In this document: piece after piece, positions 1 to 7,302 of the stretch
Layout: the number at the start of each line of letters is the position of its first letter
Numbering within the stretch: the first letter of the stretch is position 1
Virus record (IMG/VR): IMGVR_UViG_3300006033_000424
Span: 1 to 31,469 of that record
Source: a virus
Direction: 5' to 3' (one strand)
Length of the DNA stretch: 31,469 nucleotides
Notes under the pieces: model-generated
The model's input: the letters and a program-made list of their open reading frames with translations, nothing else
Told to the model about the DNA's origin: nothing
The model's database searches: none
Position numbers and translations under genes: made by a program

Positions 1-2
1 GA

Positions 3-143
3 AGCAAGGCCGTCAATGTCGCTATCTTCACGTACCGGCGCGACTCTTTGGAAGCCGGGAAGACCCGGGAGTACATGCGAGCTGATGAGGCTTTCACCCT
101 ACTGAAAACGGTCAAGGAGACCTACCATGCTGGTGTTGAATGA
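3..143 (+). CDS. C-terminal end of an unknown phage gene (partial)
   Basis: An open frame enters from the left edge and stops with TGA at 141-143, giving about 46 visible residues that end in TYHAGVE. The visible part is charged, with Arg/Lys/Glu-rich helices, and has no motif I recognise. It overlaps the start of the SbcD-like gene by 17 bases, and the AAGGAG ribosome binding site of that gene lies inside it, so the two are probably translationally coupled in one early operon. The position suggests a DNA replication or recombination function, but that is inference from neighbours only. Confidence 0.65.
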   Translation, partial: SKAVNVAIFTYRRDSLEAGKTREYMRADEAFTLLKTVKETYHAGVE

Positions 144-1176
144 CATCCACATCGGTGCTGCCAGAAAGGCCGGCACTACCCCCGCTTCACAGGAGGCGCT
201 AAGAACCTTCGTGTTCTCAGAGTTCTCTGACCTGCTGGCTTCCGGCCAGGACCAGGATCACCACACCGTCATCAACGGCGATCTGTTCGACAGGTTTGAA
301 GTCGAGGCAGCGGACCTGATTCGGACCTACGGCATCCTCTCGAAGCACATCGAGGACGGCAACAAGCTCACCCTCGTCATGGGCAACCACGACTTCAACC
401 CGAGGGGCGGCAAGGTTTCGTCCTTCCACGTGCTGGCCCACTTCCTTGCAGACCGATTCCCGGATTCTGTGCAGGTGGTGGATCACAACGTTGGGCTGAC
501 TCAGGTCAGCCGCAACGTCTGGGCCATCCCCCATATGCCCAACCAGGAGATGTTCAACCTTGAGCTGGAGTCGGCGGCCGAGGTCGGGGGCGGGCTCCTG
601 CTCCTTCACGCCAACTACGCCAACAACTTCGCGGACGAGGCCGACCACAGCCTGAACGTGTCTGAGGAGCAGGCCGACCGGCTGATTCAGGCGGGCTGGT
701 CTCTGTTGTTTGGGCACGAACACCAGTACAAGCTGGCCAAGAGCGGGGCCGTGGTGATCCCCGGCAACCAGATTCCCACCAGCGTTGCAGACTGCCTTGG
801 GTGCAGCGCCAAGTATCAAGCTCTCATCGAAGGTGACAAGGTCAGGGTCGACCGCCTGTACGGAATCGAAACCCTGTTCGCCGAGGTACCTTGGACTGAG
901 CTGGGCACCTTGCCCGATGAGTCCTTGAGATTCATCCGCGTGACCGGCACGGCGACGGCGGAGCAGGGCGCCGACGTTGTCTCTGAAGTGGCCAAACTCC
1001 GACAGAACCATCCGGCACTGGTAATCACCAATGCGGTCAAGGTCGAGGGCATGGCTGAGTTCGAGGCTCTGGCTGAGATGTCTTTCGAACAGATCACCGC
1101 CTTCAACGTGCTTGAGGCCTTACTTGCTGAGTTAGAGCCGAAAGAGCAAGAGACCGTACGGGAGTTGTTGAAATGA
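127..1176 (+). CDS. SbcD/Mre11-like metallophosphoesterase (T4 gp47-like nuclease subunit)
   Basis: A 349-residue calcineurin-like phosphoesterase. The metal-binding motifs are in family order: D6-x-H8 in NDIHIG, GDLFD at 51-55, GNHD at 86-89, an LLLLH segment near 157-161 and GHEH at 196-199. In this family they hold two metal ions (usually Mn) for DNA end and hairpin cleavage. The SbcC-like ATPase encoded 130 bases downstream is the expected partner, so the pair probably forms a cytoplasmic SbcCD/Mre11-Rad50 complex for DNA end processing and recombination-dependent replication. The start is set by AAGGAG at 114-119, seven bases before the ATG. Its stop overlaps the next start as ATGA. The C-terminal third is less conserved and probably forms the capping and partner-binding part. 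Confidence 0.93.
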   Translation: MLVLNDIHIGAARKAGTTPASQEALRTFVFSEFSDLLASGQDQDHHTVINGDLFDRFEVEAADLIRTYGILSKHIEDGNKLTLVMGNHDFNPRGGKVSSFHVLAHFLADRFPDSVQVVDHNVGLTQVSRNVWAIPHMPNQEMFNLELESAAEVGGGLLLLHANYANNFADEADHSLNVSEEQADRLIQAGWSLLFGHEHQYKLAKSGAVVIPGNQIPTSVADCLGCSAKYQALIEGDKVRVDRLYGIETLFAEVPWTELGTLPDESLRFIRVTGTATAEQGADVVSEVAKLRQNHPALVITNAVKVEGMAEFEALAEMSFEQITAFNVLEALLAELEPKEQETVRELLK

Positions 1177-1400
1177 ATGCAAGGTTAGTGGGGCTGATCA
1201 AAAAACATTTCAAACACCGGCTTCAAGCTAAAACCGGCTGGGGCCGGAACGACCTTTGGCAAGAGTTTGAAGCCGCCATCAATGACGCACTTTTGGAGTA
1301 CATAGACCATGCTGAAAACCCTCAAACTGTCGAAGTTTCGGAAACACACAGACCTCACTCTGTCCTTTACTCAGGGTCTCAACGCTGTCCGTGGGAGTAA
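1173..1400 (+). CDS. Small unknown protein between the SbcD and SbcC subunits
   Basis: A 75-residue frame that starts in an ATGA overlap with the SbcD-like gene and runs 92 bases into the SbcC-like gene in another frame. The first 45 or so residues are basic at the N-terminus and then amphipathic (for example NDLWQEFEAAINDALLEYID), which reads like a folded helical protein. The last 30 residues lie over the SbcC start and may be only lightly constrained. I do not recognise a family. T4 likewise has small genes between genes 47 and 46. The gene may encode a modulator of the nuclease complex, but there is no direct evidence for that. Confidence 0.6.
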   Translation: MNARLVGLIKKHFKHRLQAKTGWGRNDLWQEFEAAINDALLEYIDHAENPQTVEVSETHRPHSVLYSGSQRCPWE

Positions 1401-3405
1401 TGAAGCAGGGAAGAGCACCTTGCTAGAAGCATGGGCGTACGCATTCTTCGGTTCAAGAGCCTTACGTGACTCCCTCGATGATGTAGTGACGTGGGGACAC
1501 AACCCAAGAGACCTGAAAGTAGAGGTCGAGTTTGGGGACTACGTTGTTACCCGCAGCAAGTCGGGTGCTGAAGTCACCTCAATGGGGCAGGTCTTCGTTA
1601 CCGGCCAGACGGAAGTCACGAAGTTCTGCGAAAAGCTGCTTGGTTGTGATGCAACCACGGCCAGCAACCTGATGCTCTCGTCTCAGATGGGGTTGCGCGG
1701 GATTCTGGAGAGCGGCCCCAAGGCGACTGCCACGCTCATCGAAGACCTTGGGGAGTTCGACCTGTTCGACCGCGTCCTTGATAAGGCTCAGACTCAGCTC
1801 CCTCTGGGGTCGTCGGCGATTCAGGAGGACCGGGTTCGCAACCTGACTGCTCAACTTGAAGCGATGGAAGTCGTCGAGGCGCCTGACGAGGCTGCGTACC
1901 AAACGGCTTTGGCTGGTCTCGTGGCCGATGCGAACCGCCTCCAGGAGCTTATCCCGGCTGTGCTCGCGCCCACCTACGATCTCCTGTCCGAGAAGTATCA
2001 AGCGGAGTTGGCAGGTCGCAGTAAGCAGGACATCCTTCTGTCGGAATTGGCGCATGCGAAAGTGCGGGTGCAGGAGTTGCAGGCCGAGAAGGCCGCCATT
2101 GGCCCCGTCGCCGACCCTGAGCCCACAGACGGGCTAGAAGCCCAGATCGTGTCCGCCGCCCAGTGGCAGGACAGGTCCGCCGCCTACGGCAAGTTCCTGG
2201 CGCTGCCTCACGAGGCGGGCGTTCCTCGTGCGGCCTTAGCAGAGGAACGCTCTGCAATCACGGCAGCCGTGGAGGCCATCCGGGTAAAACTTTCTGACGC
2301 TCAGAAAGCTATCGCCGTGGCCCAGGCCCAGAAGGTGACGGCGTCTGTGTGTGGGTTCTGCAACCAGGACGTCAGCCAGTTCCCGGAAGTGGCCCGGAAG
2401 AATTCGGAGTTGGACAGCCGGGTGGCTGAACTGACGGCTCAGATCGAGGCTGACCGCACTGACTCGGCGCAGAAACAGAAACGGCTGAAGGAAATCATCG
2501 ACATCGAGGAGCAGGACGCTCGCCTGTATCGCGCTATGCGCGGGCGGGAAATCTACCTCGTGCTGGACGATAGCGTGATCCCCGTCAAGGTTCAGTGGGC
2601 AGGTGAGGCCCCGGGCGACGGTCCGGACCTGGAAGGTTTGCAGCGCAAACTCCACGAAACCCGAAAGTCAAATGATGCCAAGGTCGCGGCTTGTGCTAAA
2701 TTAGAGTGGCTGGACAAACACCTTGCCTACGCTGTTTCGAAGGTGCGCGAGTGTGAAGCCAAGGTAGCAATGACCACTCTGATGCCGGATTCCGAGTTCT
2801 CCCAGTTGGTTGCGGAAATGCAGAAAGCTGCGGAGGTTCGGGAGGCGGCAGAACAGAAGCTCAAAACCTTGCGTCAGGCTGCTGCTGACCTGACAGATGC
2901 CCACCAGGGTTTGCTGAACCGTTACAACAAGGCGCAGGAAGATCGGGCAAACCTTCAGGCGCGGATTGCCGAAGCGAACTGGGAGATCGAGACGTTGCAG
3001 TTCAACAACACGCTCGTTCGGAAGATCCGGGCAGCCCGCCCTGTGGTGGGTAACAAACTCTGGTCGATGGTCTTGTCCAGCGTCTCGGCCATCTTTACCC
3101 AGATGCGGGGCGAAAGCTCAGTCGTGACGAAGGGGGCAGACGGGTTCCTGATCAACGGCAAGGCTGTCAGCTCCTTCAGTGGCTCAACCCTCGATCTGCT
3201 GGGCTTGGCTGTTCGGTGCGCCTTGGTGAAGACGTTCATCCCGTCATGCGGGTTTGTGGTTCTGGATGAGCCAAGTGCAGCGTGTGACCAGGACAGGACC
3301 AACGCTATGCTGGGCTACATCGCAGCATCCGGGTTCAACCAAGTGTTGTTGGTGACTCACAACGACGCCAGCGAAGCTTTTGCTGACAACCTGATTCAAC
3401 TCTAA
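1309..3405 (+). CDS. SbcC/Rad50-like SMC ATPase (T4 gp46-like)
   Basis: A 698-residue ABC/SMC ATPase. The N-terminal lobe has Walker A GSNEAGKST at 29-37 and a Q-loop region around SSQMGLRG near 125. A long Glu/Lys/Ala-rich coiled coil follows (about 170-600), with a zinc-hook CGFC at 348-351 near its midpoint. The C-terminal lobe has the signature SSFSGST at about 621-627, Walker B FVVLDEP at about 649-655 and an H-loop VTHND around 684. Together these are diagnostic of Rad50/SbcC. The protein is shorter than bacterial SbcC (about 1,000 residues) and closer to phage gp46 proteins. The expected role is an ATP-driven clamp that holds DNA ends for the SbcD-like nuclease. The start ATG has GGAG about ten bases upstream and lies inside the preceding small gene, which suggests coupled translation. 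Confidence 0.95.
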   Translation: MLKTLKLSKFRKHTDLTLSFTQGLNAVRGSNEAGKSTLLEAWAYAFFGSRALRDSLDDVVTWGHNPRDLKVEVEFGDYVVTRSKSGAEVTSMGQVFVTGQTEVTKFCEKLLGCDATTASNLMLSSQMGLRGILESGPKATATLIEDLGEFDLFDRVLDKAQTQLPLGSSAIQEDRVRNLTAQLEAMEVVEAPDEAAYQTALAGLVADANRLQELIPAVLAPTYDLLSEKYQAELAGRSKQDILLSELAHAKVRVQELQAEKAAIGPVADPEPTDGLEAQIVSAAQWQDRSAAYGKFLALPHEAGVPRAALAEERSAITAAVEAIRVKLSDAQKAIAVAQAQKVTASVCGFCNQDVSQFPEVARKNSELDSRVAELTAQIEADRTDSAQKQKRLKEIIDIEEQDARLYRAMRGREIYLVLDDSVIPVKVQWAGEAPGDGPDLEGLQRKLHETRKSNDAKVAACAKLEWLDKHLAYAVSKVRECEAKVAMTTLMPDSEFSQLVAEMQKAAEVREAAEQKLKTLRQAAADLTDAHQGLLNRYNKAQEDRANLQARIAEANWEIETLQFNNTLVRKIRAARPVVGNKLWSMVLSSVSAIFTQMRGESSVVTKGADGFLINGKAVSSFSGSTLDLLGLAVRCALVKTFIPSCGFVVLDEPSAACDQDRTNAMLGYIAASGFNQVLLVTHNDASEAFADNLIQL

Positions 3406-3423
3406 CTTCGGAGAATAAGAAGA

Positions 3424-3630
3424 ATGACAGAAGACCGAACCTATACCTTTGGTGACGCCACAGCGGTGCGCCTACTTGAGAAGCTTGGAGTCGACCCGAA
3501 GGGGGTCACCAAGCTTTCGATCCACTTCGAGCCCAGAGGCCTGGCTCGCATCCAGGTAGAGAAGGTGGCAACAGACGCGTATCTGGCCGCCATCGAAGAG
3601 GCGGCGCAGACGTTCGAGGTGAAAGAATGA
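3424..3630 (+). CDS. Hypothetical 68-residue protein
   Basis: A short acidic protein of mixed alpha/beta pattern (MTEDRTYTFGDATAVRLLEK at the start) with no cysteine or recognisable motif. It begins 18 bases after the SbcC-like stop with a purine-rich GGAG leader, and its TGA overlaps the next ATG as ATGA. Operon position links it to the recombination and nucleotide genes. I do not recognise a family, and function is unknown. Confidence 0.7.
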   Translation: MTEDRTYTFGDATAVRLLEKLGVDPKGVTKLSIHFEPRGLARIQVEKVATDAYLAAIEEAAQTFEVKE

Positions 3631-3827
3631 AGGCCGTATTGGTTGGCCTCGTGGACGTCGGCGACCACTACGAGATCGCACTGTCGGTCGGGAGCGGGGT
3701 CGTCTGCCTACACCCGCAACAGGTTGCGTCCGTCGTCGATTCCCTGACCCTGCTCCTTGAAGGCCTCGGCTATGTGCCGTTTGATGAGGGCGAGGAGGAT
3801 GACGACCCTGATGAGCGGGTGCATTGA
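3627..3827 (+). CDS. Hypothetical 66-residue acidic protein
   Basis: A small protein with a beta-rich N-terminal half (MKAVLVGLVDVGDHYEIALS) and a strongly acidic tail (DEGEEDDDPDER). The start overlaps the previous stop as ATGA and the stop overlaps the deaminase start as TGATG, so it sits in a tightly coupled three-gene run. The acidic tail might mimic nucleic acid or bind a basic partner, but this is only a guess. No family is recognised. Confidence 0.7.
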   Translation: MKAVLVGLVDVGDHYEIALSVGSGVVCLHPQQVASVVDSLTLLLEGLGYVPFDEGEEDDDPDERVH

Positions 3828-4294
3828 TGGAGCGGCAGGTATTTGAGACGCAGGACAAGTGGGACCTGCGGTTTCTGGCCCTGTCTCAGCACATCGCCGG
3901 TTGGTCGAAGGATGACAGCACGCAGGTTGGGGCGGTTATCGCCGACCCTGACAGGCGTGTGGTCAGCATCGGATTCAACGGCTACCCGAAGGGTGTAGCG
4001 GACCAGATCCTGAGCCGGGAGCAGAAGCTGCTTCGCACGGTTCACGCCGAGGCGAACGCCCTTCACTTCGCCAACCGGGACGTGCATGGGTGCTCGATCT
4101 ATATCACCCACCCACCTTGCTGTAACTGTGCTGCACACCTGATCCAGCGGGGAATCTCAAGGGTGATTTTCTACGCCCCCTCCCCGTACTTTCTGGAGCG
4201 GTGGGGCGACTCATTCAAGGAGTCGCTCAGGATGTTCCGGGAGGCCAAGGTGATCACACTGAGTTCTGAACTACACCACCACGAAGGAGTTTGA
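3827..4294 (+). CDS. Deoxycytidylate (dCMP) deaminase
   Basis: A 155-residue zinc-dependent cytidine/deoxycytidylate deaminase. The zinc and catalytic motifs are HAE within TVHAEANAL (about residue 75) and PCCNC within PPCCNCA (about 99-104), the family's HxE...PCxxC arrangement. It should convert dCMP to dUMP, the substrate of the thymidylate synthase encoded two genes downstream, so the two form a short dTMP supply pathway. I chose the ATG at 3827, which overlaps the previous stop as TGATG. A TTG one codon upstream is also in frame. No strong Shine-Dalgarno site is visible, so translation is probably coupled. Confidence 0.9.
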   Translation: MERQVFETQDKWDLRFLALSQHIAGWSKDDSTQVGAVIADPDRRVVSIGFNGYPKGVADQILSREQKLLRTVHAEANALHFANRDVHGCSIYITHPPCCNCAAHLIQRGISRVIFYAPSPYFLERWGDSFKESLRMFREAKVITLSSELHHHEGV

Positions 4295-4296
4295 AG

Positions 4297-4467
4297 ATGC
4301 TTTCTACCGAATACACCATGTTGTTGGGCCTTCGTGCCCGAATGCCCAAGGAAGACCAAGACCTCATCGACGCAGCCGTAGTGGAGGTAAAAGCTCTCGT
4401 CGAGAGATACGGCGACCACGGTCTTGTTGCCATAGCTTTGGTTGGCGCTGAGTTAGGGGAGAAGTGA
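4297..4467 (+). CDS. Hypothetical 56-residue protein
   Basis: A short frame (MLSTEYTMLLGLRARMPKED at the start, ending VGAELGEK) with a good AAGGAG site upstream. It fills the space between the dCMP deaminase and ThyX exactly: the deaminase stop is two bases before its ATG, and its TGA is one base before the ThyX ATG. The sequence looks like a compact helical protein (LIDAAVVEVKALVERYG). No family is recognised. Perfect spacing, ribosome binding site and sensible composition support it as real. Association with the two nucleotide enzymes is inferred from position only. Confidence 0.75.
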   Translation: MLSTEYTMLLGLRARMPKEDQDLIDAAVVEVKALVERYGDHGLVAIALVGAELGEK

Positions 4468-4468
4468 G

Positions 4469-5371
4469 ATGAAGAAAGAAGAAATCTCTTGTGAGTACAT
4501 CACGCACATGGGCGACGACCTCAATGTCGTCAACAACGCTCGCGTCTCCTTCGACAAGGAGAGTGGGTGGCATCGTCTGTGCTGGAGCTGTGACTACGTT
4601 GGTCCGGCCACTGATGACCTGTGCCCCCAGTGCGGAGAGGACAATACAGGTTGGTTGGATGAAAGCGGTGTCCTGCCGGTTACTGACCAGAGTCTGATCC
4701 GTTTCCTCGCCACAGGTTTCCGCAAGTCCGAGTGGAACGAGATGATCCAGGGCGTCCGTTCGATGAGCGACTTGGAGATCCACAAGCTGTTCCTGAAGCT
4801 GCGGCGCCACGCCACCCACTGGGCACCGATGGCGCACCCCCATGTTCAGGTTCGGATCACGGCGCCGATCTTCCTGGCCCGCCAGTACGTGAAGCACCAG
4901 ATCGGCCTGACGTGGAGCGAAGTGTCTCGCCGGTATGTCGATGACGAGCCGACGTTCTGGTTCCCTGAAGGCTGGCGGGCTCGGCCAGAGGGTGGGATCA
5001 AGCAAGGGTCGAGCGACTCCTTTATCACTTCGATCCGCGCCGAGGACGAGAACGGAGAGTTCTACGTTTCTCCGGACGACATGGCCGAGGTCGCCACTGA
5101 CGCCGCCGTCGCCCTGTACCTGGGTATGGTCAACGGTGGGGTCGCCCCAGAACTTGCCCGAATCACCCTGCCGCAGAACATGATGGTCACCTGGCGTTGG
5201 ACGGGTAGCCTCGCCGCCTTTGCCAGGGTTTGCCAGCAGAGACTTGACCCGCACGCGCAGAAAGAGGCGCAGATTCTGGGACGGAAGATCGGGTACATCT
5301 TAGGGGACCTGTTCCCCGTGAGTTGGGATGCAATGGTAGGCGACTGCCTTGACCACCTTGACGTGAAGTAA
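4469..5371 (+). CDS. thyX: Flavin-dependent thymidylate synthase ThyX with zinc-ribbon insertion
   Basis: A 300-residue ThyX homologue, which would methylate dUMP to dTMP using methylenetetrahydrofolate, FAD and NADPH. Family landmarks are NNARVSF near 22-28, LIRFLA at 76-81, the core APIFLARQY at 132-140, SRRY at 153-156 and a C-terminal block with ARITLPQN and RLDPHAQKE. Two features are odd. A zinc-ribbon-like CWSC (38-41) and CPQC (52-55) pair is inserted after the N-terminal ARVSF motif, and about 25 extra residues lie between LIRFLA and HWAPMAH. The usual RHR of the ThyX motif reads KHQ at 142-144. The gene sits just after the dCMP deaminase, consistent with a dUMP-to-dTMP pathway. The ATG follows a GGGGAG leader. 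Confidence 0.9.
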   Translation: MKKEEISCEYITHMGDDLNVVNNARVSFDKESGWHRLCWSCDYVGPATDDLCPQCGEDNTGWLDESGVLPVTDQSLIRFLATGFRKSEWNEMIQGVRSMSDLEIHKLFLKLRRHATHWAPMAHPHVQVRITAPIFLARQYVKHQIGLTWSEVSRRYVDDEPTFWFPEGWRARPEGGIKQGSSDSFITSIRAEDENGEFYVSPDDMAEVATDAAVALYLGMVNGGVAPELARITLPQNMMVTWRWTGSLAAFARVCQQRLDPHAQKEAQILGRKIGYILGDLFPVSWDAMVGDCLDHLDVK

Positions 5372-5491
5372 CCTCACCGCCCTCCGCACGGAGCCACTCG
5401 GCTCAGGCCACTGTCAGGTCAGCATGACGGACATTCTAATAAGGATGCTGCGGGAAAACGTGTGGAGGGCACCCATATAAGGATAAAAATA

Positions 5492-5779
5492 ATGGGCTGC
5501 TTTTACTGTAATGAGTGGGCGAGCAAGAAACTCGATGACGTCCTTGTGTGCGAGGACTGTTTTCAGACAGTCAAACACATGACGACGGACAAACAAACAC
5601 GACGCCAGACAATTATTGATCGGTTGCAAAAAGTTCACGGCCTATTACTCAAGGCCGACCAGTCTCCGGTTATTTCTGACTGGATCAAGCGGGTTGGTGG
5701 GCGGCTTGACTATCTTGGTGCGTCGCTAAAAACGACTCAGAAAACGACAGGTCCGCTGAAGATCAAGAAGTTCAAATAA
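5492..5779 (+). CDS. Small CxxC-CxxC zinc-finger-like protein
   Basis: A 95-residue protein with two CxxC pairs (C3/C6 and C20/C23) that could form a single zinc site, followed by a basic helical region (DKQTRRQTIIDRLQKVHG) and a Lys-rich C-terminus. This resembles small DNA-binding or regulatory phage proteins but matches no family I can name. An AAGGAT site lies eight bases before the chosen ATG. An in-frame GTG at 5462 is possible but has no better leader. Base composition is more AT-rich than the upstream operon and matches the adjacent excisionase-like gene, so it may belong to the integration module. Confidence 0.75.
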   Translation: MGCFYCNEWASKKLDDVLVCEDCFQTVKHMTTDKQTRRQTIIDRLQKVHGLLLKADQSPVISDWIKRVGGRLDYLGASLKTTQKTTGPLKIKKFK

Positions 5780-5792
5780 TAAGAGGTCAAGC

Positions 5793-6071
5793 ATGGCCCT
5801 GAAGTACGTGACGATCAAAAAGATGGCTAAGCTAACCGGCTATTCAGAGCAGGCCATTCGAGACAAGATTCACCAAGGTGTCTGGAGTCCTTCTATGTGG
5901 GTGAAGGCTCCGGACAACCGTATTTTGGTTAATACTGAGGAGTACGAAAAATGGGCAGAGACGGACGTGGAGTGCGGGCAGCTTCCAAAAGCTCAATCGA
6001 AATCACCTTCATGTATCAGGGGCAGCAATGCAAAGAGCGGCTCTCCCTTGAGCCCACCACCGCTAATTTAA
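5793..6071 (+). CDS. Excisionase-like helix-turn-helix protein (Xis)
   Basis: A 92-residue protein. Residues 1-60 have the pattern of small winged-helix excisionases: a KKMAKLTGYSEQAIRDKI helix-turn-helix, a wing-like WVKAPDNRILVN segment and a closing EEYEKWAE helix. Xis proteins bend attachment-site DNA to direct the integrase toward excision. The last 40 residues overlap the integrase start by 121 bases in another frame and are Ser/Pro-rich, so they may be weakly constrained. Position directly before int supports the call. The start follows an AAGAGG leader. Confidence 0.75.
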   Translation: MALKYVTIKKMAKLTGYSEQAIRDKIHQGVWSPSMWVKAPDNRILVNTEEYEKWAETDVECGQLPKAQSKSPSCIRGSNAKSGSPLSPPPLI

Positions 6072-7117
6072 AAAGGGCCGAACAACATCGGGCTGCAATT
6101 CTTCACGCAATTGATCAAGGGGTATTCGATTACTCAGTGACTTTTCCAAACTCTCGCAAGGCTACTAAGTTCTCTAAAGTAAAAGGGTCAGCAATGACCC
6201 TTAAAGCGTATTTGGACGACTGGCTTGTTGAGAAGAGAAAGCATGTGAAGGATTCGACGTGGGTGGATTACGACCGAATCGTTCGACATGAGTTGATCCC
6301 GTCGATGGGCGGTAAGCCCCTCTCGGAGATCCGTATCCCTGTCGTCAAGGAGTGGCTGAAGGGCAAGTCAGTTGGGAATAAACGGCTGGCCAACCTTCAG
6401 AGCGTCCTCAGAACTGCGCTCGACGACGCCGTACAGGATGAGATCCTTGACTCCAACCCGCTACGGGAATGGACGTACCAGATCAAGGAGCGGACCCGGA
6501 TCGAGGACGACGAGGTTGATCCCTTCACTGCTGAAGAACAGCAGAGCATTTTGTCGGCGGCGACAGGGCAGATCAAGAACCTGATTCAGTTCGCGCTTTG
6601 GACAGGGATGCGGACGTCTGAACTCGTGGGACTGCGGTGGGGCGACATCGACTGGGTGAAGAACGAAGTCTTCGTCGTCCGGGCTGTTACCCAAAGATCG
6701 AAAGCGCCGGAGGACACCAAGACGAGGGGCAGCCGTCGCAAGGTCCGACTACTACCCTTGGCGTTGGAAGCACTGCTGGCGCAGAAAAGCTACACCTTCC
6801 TCAAAGGTGAGGAAGTCTTCCAGGACCCCCGGTACCAGGAACCGTGGGCCGGCGACTACCCCATCCGTGAGGTCTTCTGGCGACGAACCCTACAGAAGGC
6901 CGGGGTCAGGTACAGGTACCCCTATCAGACTCGCCACACCTACGCATCAATGATGCTATCAGCGGGGGAGGACGCAAGGTGGGTGATGGCTCAGATGGGG
7001 CACACCAGCTTGACCATGTTGGAGCGGAGGTACGGTCGGTGGATGCCTGAAGCAGCGCCGAAGGCTGGGTTACTGGCTGATGAGGTCTTCGGGAAGGCTG
7101 TGCGCGGAGGTGTCTAA
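5951..7117 (+). CDS. int: Tyrosine-family phage integrase
   Basis: A 388-residue site-specific recombinase. The N-terminus (MGRDGRGVRAASKSSIEITF) fits the arm-binding DUF3596-type domain. A core-binding SAM-like domain follows (about 80-180), then the catalytic domain. Catalytic residues are R221 (in TGMRTSEL), K257 (DTKTRG), R328-H329 (YQTRHTYAS), H351 (MGHTSLT) and nucleophile Y361 (RRYGRW). The position usually His in HxxR is Tyr here, as in many phage integrases with this N-terminus. GAGGAG nine bases before the ATG supports the start, inside the excisionase-like gene. The attP-like tRNA fragment begins 90 bases downstream, the normal arrangement for integrases that use tRNA genes. Confidence 0.96.
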   Translation: MGRDGRGVRAASKSSIEITFMYQGQQCKERLSLEPTTANLKRAEQHRAAILHAIDQGVFDYSVTFPNSRKATKFSKVKGSAMTLKAYLDDWLVEKRKHVKDSTWVDYDRIVRHELIPSMGGKPLSEIRIPVVKEWLKGKSVGNKRLANLQSVLRTALDDAVQDEILDSNPLREWTYQIKERTRIEDDEVDPFTAEEQQSILSAATGQIKNLIQFALWTGMRTSELVGLRWGDIDWVKNEVFVVRAVTQRSKAPEDTKTRGSRRKVRLLPLALEALLAQKSYTFLKGEEVFQDPRYQEPWAGDYPIREVFWRRTLQKAGVRYRYPYQTRHTYASMMLSAGEDARWVMAQMGHTSLTMLERRYGRWMPEAAPKAGLLADEVFGKAVRGGV

Positions 7118-7171
7118 AAAGTGTCTATTACCGAGCGAAAAGCATCGAAATCAATAGATGTTTTTAGACAC
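7110..7171. repeat. Inverted repeat with TGTCTA motifs, possible integrase arm sites
   Basis: GTGTCTAAAAA at 7110-7120 is followed at once by GTGTCTATT at 7121-7129. The right arm 7153-7171 carries AATAGA and TTTTTAGACAC, so the two arms pair over about 17 positions with a small internal mismatch. The repeat overlaps the integrase stop codon. The TGTCTA motif recurs at 7279-7284 on the other side of the tRNA-derived core. This arrangement suggests arm-type integrase binding sites rather than a terminator, because no T-run follows the hairpin. Confidence 0.5.
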
Positions 7172-7206
7172 AATCTCCGCTAACTGCTTGATTTTACTGG
7201 GGTATA

Positions 7207-7260
7207 TGGCGGACAGGGCGGGATTCGAACCCGCGTATGATCCAGCAACGGCGCGGGTTT
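7207..7260 (-). other. attP core: 3' end of a tRNA gene
   Basis: Read on the minus strand, 7234-7207 gives T-stem GCGGG, T-loop TTCGAAT, CCCGC, an acceptor strand CCTGTCC, discriminator G and CCA. The matching 5' acceptor (GGACAGG) and a D-arm are absent, so this is not a complete tRNA but the tRNA-identical part of a phage attachment site. Integration would rebuild the host tRNA 3' end. AACCCGCG at 7228-7235 is repeated inverted as CGCGGGTT at 7252-7259, which may be paired core-type integrase sites. A discriminator G and GG-starting acceptor fit a serine or aspartate tRNA, but the identity is uncertain. Confidence 0.75.
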
Positions 7261-7302
7261 GAGGGCTAATGTAGCTATTGTCTATCTATTCTTGCAATTT
7301 GC

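Noticed and set aside
217-1011. Long minus-strand frame of 264 residues opposite the SbcD-like gene
   Set aside because: It is a shadow of the real coding strand, which has conserved phosphoesterase motifs and a good ribosome binding site.
5382-5404. Tandem hairpins after ThyX as a terminator
   Set aside because: CTCC/GGAG and GAGCC/GGCTC compete for the same bases and no T-run follows.
5424-5480. An 18-codon reading frame (MTDILIRMLRENVWRAPI) before the CxxC gene
   Set aside because: It has no clear ribosome binding site and no sign of conservation. It may be a leader peptide but cannot be supported.
7110-7171. Inverted repeat after the integrase as a rho-independent terminator
   Set aside because: The stem is AT-rich and no T-run follows it. 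The repeated TGTCTA motif fits integrase arm sites better.
7207-7290. A complete tRNA gene on the minus strand
   Set aside because: Only the T-arm, acceptor 3' strand and CCA are present. The 5' acceptor and D-arm are missing, so it is an attachment-site remnant of tRNA sequence.
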